From positions 1 to 64,000 of the forward strand of contig JBHGNT010000077.1 of NCBI GenBank assembly GCA_043228905.1: a stretch of 64,000 nt of DNA. Reading direction: 5' to 3'. The translations under genes and the position numbers were made by a program. Shown in pieces: positions 34,340 through 47,100 of this stretch. Under the pieces are notes generated by a model, which saw nothing but the letters and a program-made list of their open reading frames with translations, ran no database searches and was not told the origin of the DNA. This DNA is from Azolla caroliniana. Lineage: Eukaryota; Polypodiophyta. The first letter of the stretch is position 1, and the number at the start of each line of letters is the position of its first letter.

Positions 34340-35147
34340 CATCCATCTAGAACAAATATAATTTTATATCTTCCTAGTAGATGCTTCCCTTATGTGGGAA
34401 GATAAATTAGGATACCTTTGTTGTCAAGCTTGCTTTATATTCACATACATTGATTGAATTTTTGGGTAACTACTTTTGAAATTGTGGCATAAGTTAGGAG
34501 TCATTCACGAATGCATAACTAGTTTTAGCCAAATGTTACTAATTGGTTCCATTCTCTTAAGTAATTACATGGATAGACTATTTGAAGCCCATTAGCAATA
34601 GGTGACGACTTGTTTAGTTTGAGTCCAGATTGAACCATGAAACCAAGGTGTAATGACATAAATGATGTTGGCTTAGTGAGGTTAATAGTTCGGTTAAAAA
34701 AAGTATTGACTTAATGGTTTATGATTATCAAGTTTGAAATCGTGGCTTAAATGGTTGATAGAGTCATTTTCCAATCATGAATTAATATATTTCCTTGATG
34801 TCGGGTATTTACTTATTTATCTTAATCCATGAATTTTGAAATTTTGCATTACAACGCTTATATAAAAAAGTTATGGTAGGAAATACATTAAACAAAATTT
34901 CCATAAATACAATTGACCCGAAATTGCCAAAATAATCGTCGTAAATTTTGGCAATAGGCGATGATTTAGTTAAACTCAAATCAATTTATCATTCATATGC
35001 TTGAGTTTTGAGGATCTTGCAAACAATTAAACTAAAATGGTGTTGACTTCAATGGGATTCAAGTTTTGGTCTAAGTTTTAATGTTTTTAGACGGTTCGGT
35101 TTGAAACTCCCAAAATAATTTAAGCCTAATTGAAGTGTTGCCTATAG

Positions 35148-35203
35148 TCACATATAAGACACTCTTTCCTTTTAGCCACATATAAGGCACTCTTTCCTTT
35201 TAA
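35148..35203. repeat. 28-bp tandem duplication
   Basis: CACATATAAG-CACTCTTTCC occurs twice head to tail. Confidence 0.8.
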
Positions 35204-35355
35204 CATTCCGCCACTTAATTAACAATATACAAAAGCTCCCAAAGCTTCATCTTCACATGTTTAAAAAGGACCCGTTGGGCCATCATGGATAAATGATTGT
35301 TCAATAGATCCTTAGATAAAAGAGGGAAATTGATTCGTTCTTGAAAATAAACAAT

Positions 35356-36860
35356 GATTGTTCAATAGTTAATGAATGTATAAGATGGTTAGTTGTTATT
35401 TTGCGCAAAACAAAAGGTGGAAATCAAAAGTGTGTTCAAAAATATTAAAGATTGTTGTTTTAGAGGGAAAAATATAGCAATGATATGGGGGGACTTGGGG
35501 TTGGTTCTCCTTAAGAGTTATGAGGGTCATTATAACATGGGGTTGATTTTGTAAAGGTATGTTGCCCTTTCCTAAAACATGGGCTTTTGTAAAGGTATGT
35601 TGCTCTTTCTTGATTTATAGTGCACAATGACCCCAAAATACTATGAAAGATTACATGGATGTTGGTTTTAGTGCCCGTTAACTCAAAGTTAGTAAAATGT
35701 AAGAGAGATTTTCAAGATTAGTAAAATTAATGTGATCAAATTGTCAAACAAACTTATTTATCCAATTCATTTGGTCTTGAAAGTAAAAGATGAGGAATTT
35801 ATATGATGGTTGGTCATTATTTTTAAGAGAAATGAGGGAGGGTTTGTTGTTTTAAAAGGAAAATATAACATGATGTTAGGGTTTAGGGTCTTATTAGCAT
35901 TTGGGGTAGAAGTCTTAGGATCGTGGTAGCATGCGGTGTGAATGGGAGAGTTGTTTGGGGGTCCTTCCAAGGGCTGTAGTTAATAGGGGAAGGCTGGGCG
36001 GAACAATTAAACCCCCATGGTCATGGATTTATAGTGCAAGGTGGCAATGTGTTTCAATGTGTTGGAGTTTGACTTGGCACAAACTCTGAAGTTTTTGAGG
36101 AGATATGGATGATGGTGGCTTACTTAACGGTTTGGCATATATTGGACCAGGCATTGTAAGTTTGTTTCTCAATAGCACAAGCTCTCAAGCCGGTGAGGTG
36201 TTGTTAAACATATGGTTCAACCTGGTATCTTGACTGCGGGGACGGTACGATTCGATTTAGGGGGATTGGATGAAGCAGAAAGAGCTCGGTCAAAGTTTTT
36301 GCTGAAATGGGGCAGTTCTCCTATGGTGGTCAGATCATCATCAAGGCCTAAATGGAACTACTATGCACCAAGATGGTTGTTTCCACCAATGGCATCCATT
36401 AGTGATCAGGAGTTGTAAATATTTATAGTTGTGTAAGGTAGTTACCATGTTAAAAAAGTTGATGGGATACTTTTGTTGTAAATGATGGGGTGGGGACTAT
36501 GATCACTTTGGTGAGAAGACCAGAGTGAGTTTTGCTAAGATTTGTCGGTCTTTGATGTACTTTGTTCGCTAACTAATGCGAAGTAGTGTTTTTTTTTGGA
36601 AAAAAAAAAACATGATGTTAGGGAGCATTAGAACTATTAGGACTTCCAAAATATAAAGATAATTGTTTTTGAGGGAAAATAATAATAAAGATAATTGTTT
36701 TAGATGATGAATGTATAGGATGGTTGGTCATTATTTTCTAGAGAAACAAGAGAGGTGGAAAGAAAAAGTTAGAATGAATGTATTTTAAAATTTGTTGTTT
36801 TAGAGGGAAAATATAACATGATTTTGGGGAGCTTGAGAACTACTAAAGTCTAGGACTTGG
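35356..36860. repeat. Three dispersed copies of a roughly 150-200 bp repeat
   Basis: Copies lie at about 35356-35540, 35786-35881 (continuing at 36611-36690) and 36702-36860. Each contains a GATGGTTGGTCATTATTTT-like phrase, then TTGTTGTTTTAGAGGGAAAA and AACATGAT-TT-GGG. The middle copy is split by the insertion at 35882-36610. Confidence 0.7.
35882..36610 (+). mobile_element. Truncated LINE-like retroinsertion with poly-A and target duplication
   Basis: The 729-bp insert ends in a run of ten A (36601-36610). CATGATGTTAGGG occurs just before it (35869-35881) and directly after the poly-A (36611-36623), as expected for target-primed reverse transcription. Two related uninterrupted copies of the host repeat nearby act as empty sites. 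The interior contains a frame with W-M-M-V-A-Y-L-T-V-W-H, which loosely resembles the C-terminal tail of plant LINE ORF2, but this is weak. It is 5' truncated and not coding. Confidence 0.6.
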
Positions 36861-36888
36861 ACTTGTGCTCCTTAGTGTTGTGAGGGTC

Positions 36889-36910
36889 GGGGGGGGGGGG
36901 GGGGGGGGGG
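36889..36910. repeat. Poly-G homopolymer, about 22 G
   Basis: An uninterrupted G run, potential quadruplex; the true length is uncertain. Confidence 0.8.
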
Positions 36911-39900
36911 TTGTAAATGATTGACACTCTTCCTTGTGTTATATGGTGTCCCTATTAACGTTTAGAGTTACCTAGCAAGATGAAAGACAATGGGTTTAGT
37001 GTCCCTTACCATGAAATCAATAATGCGCAAGGAGATAATTTAGATTAGTAAAATGAATATGAGAAAATAGTCAAATTAATAATATAGCTACCCTATCATA
37101 GAGTTATGATCGTGACAATGGCTTATGTCCTCAAAATATCTGAATTTCTTCCAAAATAAGTATAACATTGTAACATATCTTTAACGTAGAGGCTTAGTGT
37201 CGCCCAATGCCTATACTGTGGCAATGAAGAGGGGATTTGTGTCAAAGTCCGATGTTCCTTCTCTTGTGGAAGTGTCCCTTTGTAACTTTTAGAGTCACTA
37301 AATTGCCTTTTAACATCAAGTTGGTAACACATGAGAGAGTGTCTAGATTAGACAAATTGTTGACAGCCCAACACAAATGACACGTGAAAAAAACACATTA
37401 GTAAAACAATATGTGTGTATCATATTAGAGGGTCACGATGATTGGATACAATGACTCTTGACCTCAAAAACAATATCGATATCTTTTGAAGTAAAATAAT
37501 AAGTAGTAATTGTAAATTTAATAATACATATATCAAAGGTCAATCAGTTAAAAAAATGCAATGTTTTTTTTGTTTTTTGTTTTTTTATAATCAACATTAA
37601 AATATCATACACTAAATATAAGTAGGGAATGCCCAAGAGACTCTACTATCAAAACTTTTGCTCATTGGATTATGATTATCTTCATTTATGGCCTCCTCAT
37701 GTCTCAAAAACTAAGCTCTAGTCTTATGAAGATATAAGGCTTTTTGCATGTTTTCTTCTCTTTACAACAATATTCATCTATGGGGACACCTTTGTTTTTT
37801 TTCGTTGATAGAATTGTATTAATTATGAAACGCGAAAAAAAACGATAAATAACACAAAGATCAACGCCCTTGGGATCTCAATCAAGATCCCTAGACTATG
37901 CGAGGCCATGTGATGAAAAGACCAATCCTAAAGATGAATATGATGCCTTACCAACTCACATATTTGGAACTCCTCAGGAGATAACACCATCGAGGTCTCT
38001 AACAACAAAAATTGCCAAAGTAACCTAAATTTCAAGTGCCTAGTGCACCTTTGCATTAAAATCATACCCCAAACACAAACGCGTATGCATAAGCCAAACA
38101 TTTCATAAGCCCCAAAACTCAAGTAGCATTTTAAAGTGCAACCTGAGTCAACCTATGGTAGACCCATTGAGACAGGGATTTTGAGCCCTAGTTATTAAAG
38201 AAGCGTACATTATAGAACTATAAGTCCAAATAGATCTTGACACCAGACAAGTGATAAAGTGATGCCCACTATAAGTGACACTACGCAAAAGAAACATATA
38301 CTAGTAGCAATATTCTACTTCCGTAAAGAGACTTCTAGTGGTAGATATGCAATCATGACCCTCCAAATAAACACCTTAGCTCTAAATGAAAGACGGGAAT
38401 GCCTACCCATATTTGCTACATGTTGCCACTAAATTGCAGGTTTCTCTAATTCCTCATTCATTTGTAACTCTCGATGCCATCCACCTAGGTCCGAAAATTA
38501 GCATATGATAAAAATAATTTGTTTTTTACTTTGATGGACACGTGAGTCTTAGATGAAATTCGTAATCGAGCATTGTAAAATGGGCAAACCTTGTTTGTTA
38601 GATCAAAGAAGTTGATAACTTCTAAGAATACTATATCTCATCTTAGCTATTCAAAAAGCCACTATTCTCCTAGGGTTAGCCAAAATTCCATCCTATTTTA
38701 CGACTATTTGTGGTTAGTTAACATCTTCAAAATAACAATGTTTTGATGTTCTTAGATAGGAAATACGTTTTCTTTGTCAACTGTGCATGAGTTAATGCAT
38801 CCCCCACTTATGCATGTCCTACATAAAGATGCGCAAGTTGACATAAGTCAATTGTATGATTGAGAGTGCAAGTGTATATTTAAGGTCATGTCACATGGTG
38901 AACAAAGACTTAATAACGTCTCAAATAAACATCTTTTAATGTTGACATATAATATTATTGATAAGGTGAGACCCATTTACATAATTGGGCTTTTATGGTA
39001 TGTAAACATTGAGTTTTGTAGTTAAATTGTAGCTTGCTTATCTTCTTTTTACATGAATAATCACATTGGAGAATAAAATTGATAGAAATTAACTATTTGT
39101 ACTCTTATAGTAGACGTCACTCTAGTCAATAGATTTCCATATTGTCTGTAACTTTTCAAACATGACTTGATCTCTAGCCATTTGTTTGAAGTCAAGTTGA
39201 TCTTTTTTTACCTTGGCTCCTTATATCAATATACACGTATTAGCCATAAAGTATACTTAGGTAAATAAGCATGTCCAAATATTCCCAACCAAAATTGGAA
39301 ATCACATGGTGGGAATTGTGAAACAAGGGATCCTATACGAACACAACATTCATGGATCATGTTTGTATGGAAAGAGAGACACTTATTCTCTTTTTATCTC
39401 TAGAGAGCTCTTGTTGCCTTTATGAAATTTTATTTACTTACGCCCCTGAATTCCATCCATCATTATTACCTTTACTCCGAATTTCTATCCACAATGACAA
39501 TCCAATGAATATGTTTTCACCAACTGAAAGAGCCTATTTAATGAACATGTTCATCATGTTATTTAAAATACTTGCTAGGTGGTTCCTTAAGGAAGAGATG
39601 CATCTCAAAGGCGACCTTTCAATAAGCACAAACCTTCTATTTGCTACATTAGCACATGTTATTTTTCGTTTGTTTCTCACATTTTTACTATTCAGGCATA
39701 ATCCGCACATCATGTTCTAGTAAAGAGATTCACCCATCATAGTAGACCTAAAAGGACCTAGAACATTTTTTTGCAATCACCTCATGGTAGATCTATGATT
39801 TTCAATTCTAGTGCTTGAAACATTTTGTAGATCTCCTCGGACTATTAATATGTCCTAAAATGGTTTGGTTCCTTCATTGGTTGTCCATTACAAGCATGTG

Positions 39901-40353
39901 TCATATTACTTATTATTTGGGAAACACAAAATACAATAGACAATTAGTTAACATAGAGGCACTATAGAGAAGATGGAGACTTATATTCATAATGGGTAGA
40001 CCGTAGACCTATGATGTGCATTGCAGTAAAGGGAATGATCTAATGGCTCATGTACTCCTAAGTAGGAGATACAAATACGATGAAGTGGCTTATATTAAGA
40101 ATTAAGTGGAAAACTCTTTTTAAGGTTTTGTTATAGCTAAATCGATCTATGCATTAACTACACTTTGTCCATTGATCACACTTGAGAGGCCACGGCCAAT
40201 TGTCATTTGTTTGCACCAACATTCTTCCTCAAGCACTTTATTTGTACCAACCACACCATCTAGTTTTTTTGGATTTTTATTTTAGCTTTTATATGGTGAA
40301 TCTACATTTGGCTAACCATATTTCTACATTTGTCATATGCATATTTCTTCATA

Positions 40354-40418
40354 GTAGCCTCTTTATCCTATCATGTTAAAGAAAATTTTCATATTAGCCT
40401 CTTTATCCTATCATGTTC
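40354..40418. repeat. Short direct duplication
   Basis: TAGCCTCTTTATCCTATCAT occurs at 40354 and again at 40396, a 42-bp period. Confidence 0.85.
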
Positions 40419-42825
40419 TAGGCTTTGAAAAGAGTTTTGAATAATTTTCTATTTACAGAAAATACTCTAACTTCATCTTCTCATTCAAAACAAGTTCTCA
40501 TATTATGTGAAATTGGAAACTAATATGATTGGTATATGGAACATAGATGACAAAGGCAACGTTAATGTAATCCACCAAATATCGATATCGACTAACATTG
40601 TGCACAATTACATCCATCACTGTGATGCACCAAAATGTGAACAACCACAAAATTTAGTGTTGTGCAACATAATAGATTAAATAGGGCATGTGTTATGTTT
40701 ATGTGTCTGTGAGTATGGATGAGTGAGAGAGAGAAAACACACCAAAAGTAAGAACTTAATTAACAATGGAGAACTATTACAATAATAAAAATACTACTAA
40801 TTATTGAATGTTATTTGATTTATAACAGTTATGTAATCAACCTTTGTGCAACAGGGGAGGTTAGCTCTACATTCTCACTATCTTGGTGTACTCCTGCTTA
40901 TAGATATATATAGGGAATTCATCTAAAAAGTTTTGTCCGTGGCCTTCAAACTAAAGAAATCAAATCTTCTGTTCATATTTTTCTCCACATTGATGTAAAC
41001 CGTCACAACCACTAATTCCACCGTAAATGAGCTTGAGTTCTTTTTATTGACCATAGTACAAGCCACTTCTATGAGTTGATAGTTATTTCACTTTGCTACT
41101 CCATTTTGTTGTAGGTATATTTGCGATTTTTTGCATACTCCCCCTCATTAGATGTATGTAGGGACTCAAACTAAAGAAATCAAATCTTTGAGGCAGTATT
41201 TTGGACAATATTATTGTTGTGAAGTATTTACCTGAGGAATAAAAAATTTAATTATAAAAAGTACATATTTTTGACTAGCAATATTTATATTTCAAATGTG
41301 CGATACAAGCAATGGATATTGAATGTGTATGATTCATCCACATTAAACCCTTATAAAGCTATTGAAAAATCAATAGACAAAAATTGAAAGATTTGACATG
41401 GTACTTTGCATGTACACCATGTGGCAACATGTGAAGAACATGCAAAGTGTGTTTTGAGAGGTATATATACACTCTCAAGCGGAGTATTTAGGGGAAGAAA
41501 AAAGGGTAATTGATAAATTGGGGTCAACAATCTATAGACTACTATTGATCTTCTTTAGAGTCTACTATTGAAAGTTGTGAGGGTTGAATATTTAGGATGT
41601 ATCTCATTCTCGCATTCTAGTGATTTGTTTTGATATCACTATCTTTCTCTCTCACTCCCAATTCCTCTCAATCTACCTATTACATTTTCTTTTCATGACC
41701 CAAGTCTCTCTTTGTTCATACCCCAACAGTTCTAACACAATGATCACAATCTTTAGGACATCTTCGATCTATTTGTGCAACATTTTAATGTCAAATGTGC
41801 CCTTTTATCCTTGGATAAAACATTGTGGATATCAACATATTCCCATCTCTTCTTTCGCGAGAGAATATTTAACCCTCTTTGATCAAGGGGCAATGACTAT
41901 TGAATCAAACATGTATGTGCTTCTCCACTATTTGTCCAACCGATACCAAACTAAAGTTCAAAACTCTCTTCATACATTTCAAAGTCCTGCATCATTCTCG
42001 AAAGAAACATGTTTGATGTGGTGCATTGCGTGTGCAATTTCATAACATGCCTCCACGTAGTTATGGTCACTTGGAATGTCCACAAGTTGAGAAACCATTC
42101 TCTATAATTGTTCATAGGGTTAGTTATGTCTCAATTGAAGAATTCTACATGGTTTTTTATTAGGTTTAGAAATGCCTAAGCTGAAGAATTATACATTGTC
42201 GATTAGTGCTTACTAACATTGACTAAACCCTAAACCCTAAAGTCCATCTATGAAGGGAGAATTAACTTGCTCCAGGGATAGCAAATCTACAATCTTGCCC
42301 CACGGTTCACAGTTACAAGAAGGTTTGGCACCTCAATGTTGGCTCTTTGCCCTATACAATTAGATTGGAATGAGAAAAAATCTGTCCATTTGATTTATCC
42401 TGAATGGTTTAGGGGTAGATCCAATAAAAGACAGTTTTTTAGAGATGCTAACCATAGTCATTCCTTGCTCCAATGAAAATCTTTAGGGTGGAGGCTTGAT
42501 GAATCCCACATCCTACCTAGAGGTTTAGTTGGGTAATTACATGGGTTATTGGTTTCCTAGGTCAAGATACAATCTTGTTTGATGGGGTTCTCATCCCTTT
42601 TCTCTGAGCAAGTGAAGTAGATATAATGTGAGAATGACATGATTGAAGAAACACATACATTCTGTGTTCAAAGAAAGGTGCCCAACTTGCAGTATAGTAG
42701 GAATGATTCCAGCACCTCGAATATATTTTTACAATTACTCAAGCCATCTCGAAATCATTCCACCACATGCGTTAAAATATGCAATGATCATGGAGTTTTT
42801 TTTTCTGTTACAATCTCGATAACAT

Positions 42826-42830
<5 letters not shown>

Positions 42831-42857
<27 letters not shown>
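42831..42857. repeat. (CT)n microsatellite
   Basis: About 13 CT units. Confidence 0.85.
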
Positions 42858-42860
<3 letters not shown>

Positions 42861-43174
42861 CGCCAAACATGTGGAATGTATGTTATGAGTCTTAATGAGG
42901 ATAAATGAAACCAAAGTGATACCCCACATGTAATTCAGTAATGTGGTGGTGCAACCGAAGTGATACCTCACTTCGTGCAAATAATGAGATAAAGAAAACT
43001 CAAGTACATAATAAAAGTCACGAATATGCCCGATAATAGATCACCTTGACATGCTTGGAACATTGGCTGAATGGCAAAAAAATGCAGATGCAAGCAAAAT
43101 CCTATCATTTCGCAAGGAACATTGAATGCTCCCACAGAGTTCTTATTTACGTACTATTATATAGAGTTTAATAT

Positions 43175-43489
43175 AGGGAAAAGTACCAGGATACCTCTGG
43201 AAGTTCTTCTATTTACCAGAATGCCCCTGGAAGTTCCAAATTTACCAAACTACCCCTATGTCCAAAAAATTACACTTTATAAAGTAATTATACACTCAAA
43301 TCTACAAGCCCTATTTATCAAAGATGGACGAAATGGACCCGAACTAGCCCTATTTACCAAAGATTTGAGTGTATACTTACTTTATAAAGTGTATTTTTTT
43401 GGATATAGGGGTAATTTGGTAAATTTGGAACTTCCAGAGGCATTCTGGTAAATAGACGAACTTCCAGGGGTATCCTGGTACTTTTCCCT
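43175..43489. mobile_element. Foldback MITE, 315 bp
   Basis: Nearly the whole element is an inverted repeat. The left arm starts AGGGAAAAGTACCAGGATACC and the right arm ends with its near-exact complement. Arms of about 130 bp pair through CTTCCAG, CAGAATGCC, AATTTACCAAA and ACACTTTATAAAGTA blocks around a short loop. The flanks are TAT on both sides, compatible with a 2-3 bp target duplication (Tc1/mariner or PIF-like), but AT-rich surroundings make this uncertain. No transposase. The short open frames across it are products of the palindrome. Confidence 0.8.
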
Positions 43490-44107
43490 TATATGGTAGT
43501 TTGATAGTTTCCTTGTTTGGAGGGGGTTGCACAATCCATGTATCGAGAGGAGCTCCATGCATTGAGAGTCAAACATGTTCCATTTCTAAACCCATTACTG
43601 ATCAATATGAATAACATATTGCAAACAAATCTTTCTATTCCATGGAGAGTCTTCAATTGGATAATCAATCATCCATGCGCTGGGCCATGAGTGAACATAA
43701 CGCAGCAACTCACTATTGGTCAACTTTGTGAAGGACATTTTCATGATAAATAGAGAACCATTTACTTTACATGATGTTTATATATAAAGCATGAACACTA
43801 CTACCTAATTGTGTCAGTAATATACAAAAAACTTAATGATTGGTATAGAAGAAAGCAATTACCTTCTCTGAAAGGGCAACTCTAGACTCTCAATGTATTT
43901 TCACATTAGATGTTCTAACCTATAATTGAAGCCATATACTTCACATCAGTGCACATTAGCGTCAAACCTTCATTTTTACGATTCTCACCTATAACCCTTC
44001 ATGTTCAACTTTTCATCTGTAACAAAAAAATGGTCAAAACAAAAAATCAAAGAGAACATTATAAGTATTACACCAGACAATTGGGAATGATTCCACACAA
44101 CCCCTGG

Positions 44108-47100
44108 TCATCTTGACCGAGATGCTGAGACCCGCGACGCTGAAAACCAGTGATCATAAACAACTCTTTTCCTTCCCCATTTCCACCAAATTGGTCCTCC
44201 AGCAACATGTTTGCGAGCATGCTTTCCTACAATAAAGAAACCATTTATGATTGTTAAATGCTTATGATAGTGACACCCTTCAGAAGAAGCCGATGCTTTA
44301 TGAGTAAAGGTTTATCAAACCACCTTGCATCCTTTAGTCCACCATTCACTTGTTTGCAATAGATTTTTCCAACAAATTGGCCCCCAAAAACTTTGTTCAA
44401 CCATTGTTGACTGATAAACACGCATGCACAGTTTTCTAAGATGCCTAGGAACTAGTCATAAAATCACAAGAATTTTCATGTAGCTGAGTACTCAGTTCGT
44501 CAAAACCTCAAGTAACAAAGATTCTCTATGTCGATTCCAAAAGATAAAGGTATCAATGAAGATTGAAAAAATTACCCATAGATTAAGGTCATTGATAGAT
44601 GCATAAACACACTGTCTAAAATGATGCATAAATATAATCTTTTTTCATCACTAGAGGCATCCTTTCTAAAGGTTGAAATCATAACTAGAAAATATCTGCT
44701 ACATTTGGAGAGCACTAAAAGAATCAACCATTTACCTTTTACTCTAGATCTGAATTGGGACCTCATTGTCATTATTGATACAGGATCTATCTTCCAATAT
44801 TGTTGTTGAATATGGCAAACCTCCATAACGGCAGCTAGACCCGCAATAGTAGGCTCACAAATTAGTGGAAGAGGACCAGGAGATTCACCCAAAAGCACCT
44901 GAAAGAAGCGGGTTCAATCCAACTGGTTAGAATTTCTGACCATTTCAAATTAGCTCTACTTCTGAAACAAGAGGAAATATTGGATTGGTAGTACTATAGA
45001 CAAATCATTCCAGCATTCAGCATTAATAAACTCCATCCTCTACAACTGTCTTAAAATTTATCAAGATGTTATGTTACTATTTCTTCCACATTACCTTCAA
45101 AACAGCAGCACTTGATGCAGATATCGAACGTAAATTGTACCTGTATCGAAAAAAATTAGCTTCTAAATCGGATATTATTAGAAATCTATAAAAGAAAATT
45201 AAGGTTGCCCCCTAACAGAGAACTTTGCAGGGTCAAAATGGCTTACCCCCCTTCCAAGACTACTAGCAATTTTCCTTGTACAAGTGAATATAACATTTGT
45301 GTCATGTGAGCATATCCCTCTGGTGACACCTGCCGAAAGATAAATTGTGACTTTAAATTTGATGTCCTATAAGTCACTGAGGAATTCCCAGAACGTGTTC
45401 TGCATTTTATTTTTACATTTGGAAGAAAGGTTAACAAAATAAATGGAATTCAGACCTTGCAACCACCTAAAGGATCCCCTTTTGCAGCATCAAATCCTGC
45501 TGAAATAATTATCAGTTCTGGAGCAAACTGTGTGGCTGCATAATAACAAAAATATGCTTATATACTCGAATTACCTTTGAGCTAAAATTAATGTACAAGC
45601 TTGAACACAGTCATCTTATCAGTTTACTTGGAACAGGAGATATTAACATTGCATTATAGACTTTTGCTGCAAGAAACACAAGGTGGCTATAGATTTTGAG
45701 GGAGAATCATTCTCCTATGCGAATTTTCTATATGTACAGAAGGACCCTATCACATGTTATATCCAGCTGTCAGGTCAGCGTTATGAATAATACATCAACA
45801 CAAGAATCATATGAAGAAAAGTATATGATACCTATAGGAACCACTACATGCTGGAAAGCGAAAAAATAATCTTCATCACCAATCCCGCCACAAGGCCAAG
45901 GTATATTTACTGAAAATCCTGCTCCACCATTAATGCCAATCTGAAAAATAGAGAATCAATTTTAACAATTCAAGACAGGTTTGTAAAATAAACTATAATC
46001 CTAAAATATCGTATTTATTAGTATATTTATATTAGGCCTACTTTTTCCAGAGGAACACCTCAGCAACAGAATTAGAACAAAAAAGATATGGCATGACGTG
46101 AATAAGATGAAACTTGTCTCTTCATAGTGTATTTTGAAATGTGTGACAGTAATACAGTTAATGTATAACTCATGAAACTCTGCAATATCTATTTATTAAT
46201 GCATACATGTATGTAAACACGAGGTATACAGGAAGATACATAGTTACAATATGTAGTTAATAGGCAGGTATGTTGATAGGTGTATGCTCAGCTGGAAGTA
46301 CAAGTGGTTCCTAGACCAAAGGCAGCAAGCATTCGAACAGAATGTTGAGCCAATGTGCAAGGATGTGTGCATTGAATCATTTTTTTACCTTACAAAATCA
46401 ATTGTTAGGTTAGGCCCTTGGAACAGAACACGGTCAGTCATAAGTGACAAAGCCATTAAATTTCTTTAAGGAGGTGACAAACCAATCTAAATTGATGAGT
46501 TTCGATCTAATGGAGAGTTTTAGAGTGCTAGAATCTGCAAATGCCATAGCTAATTTGCTCTCTTTCCCAGTACGCCCAAGGAGGGTACCTTAGAAGCTCT
46601 AAGCATAGAAAGCACAATTTGGATATGGTGGAATTGAACAATGTAAAAGGAATTTCACAGTTTCACCCAAAATATGTGAAAAAAGGAGCCTCAAGTATTT
46701 AAATTGTTACACTAAACCACAACATACATAACTATATAATAACATATTGCTTGAAGAGGCTGAGATTATTAACACCAAAATGACACATAAGAACAAAGTA
46801 TGCCCATACTACCCTATTTTGCATTGGAACCATGAAAGGAGCCTCCTCGAGTATTTAAATTGTTACACTAAACCACAACATACATAACTATAACAACATA
46901 TTGCTTAAAGAGTCTGAGATTATTAACACCAAAATGACACATAAGAACAAAGTATGCCCATACTACCCTATTTTGCATTGGACCACGACAAAACTGCATA
47001 AAAATCCTTACTATGATTTTTTCAATTGTCACATTCGTTTAGATTTAATTCAGCCCACATGCAACAGGTTCAGTGATGGGGAACTAAACAATATCGATGT

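Larger units (their letters stand above)
32832..44107. other. Long gene-poor stretch
   Basis: About 11 kb without a supported host gene. The longest open frames (39352-39720 and 41620-42045) have no recognisable domain, no exon-like partners and AT-driven composition. The stretch holds a truncated retroinsertion, a foldback MITE, homopolymers and local duplications listed separately. Confidence 0.55.

Noticed and set aside
39352-39720. 122-residue open frame in the gene-poor stretch
   Set aside because: No domain, no splice partners, hydrophobic AT-driven composition; likely chance.
41620-42045. 141-residue open frame
   Set aside because: Same reasons; no recognisable motif and no codon-use signal seen.
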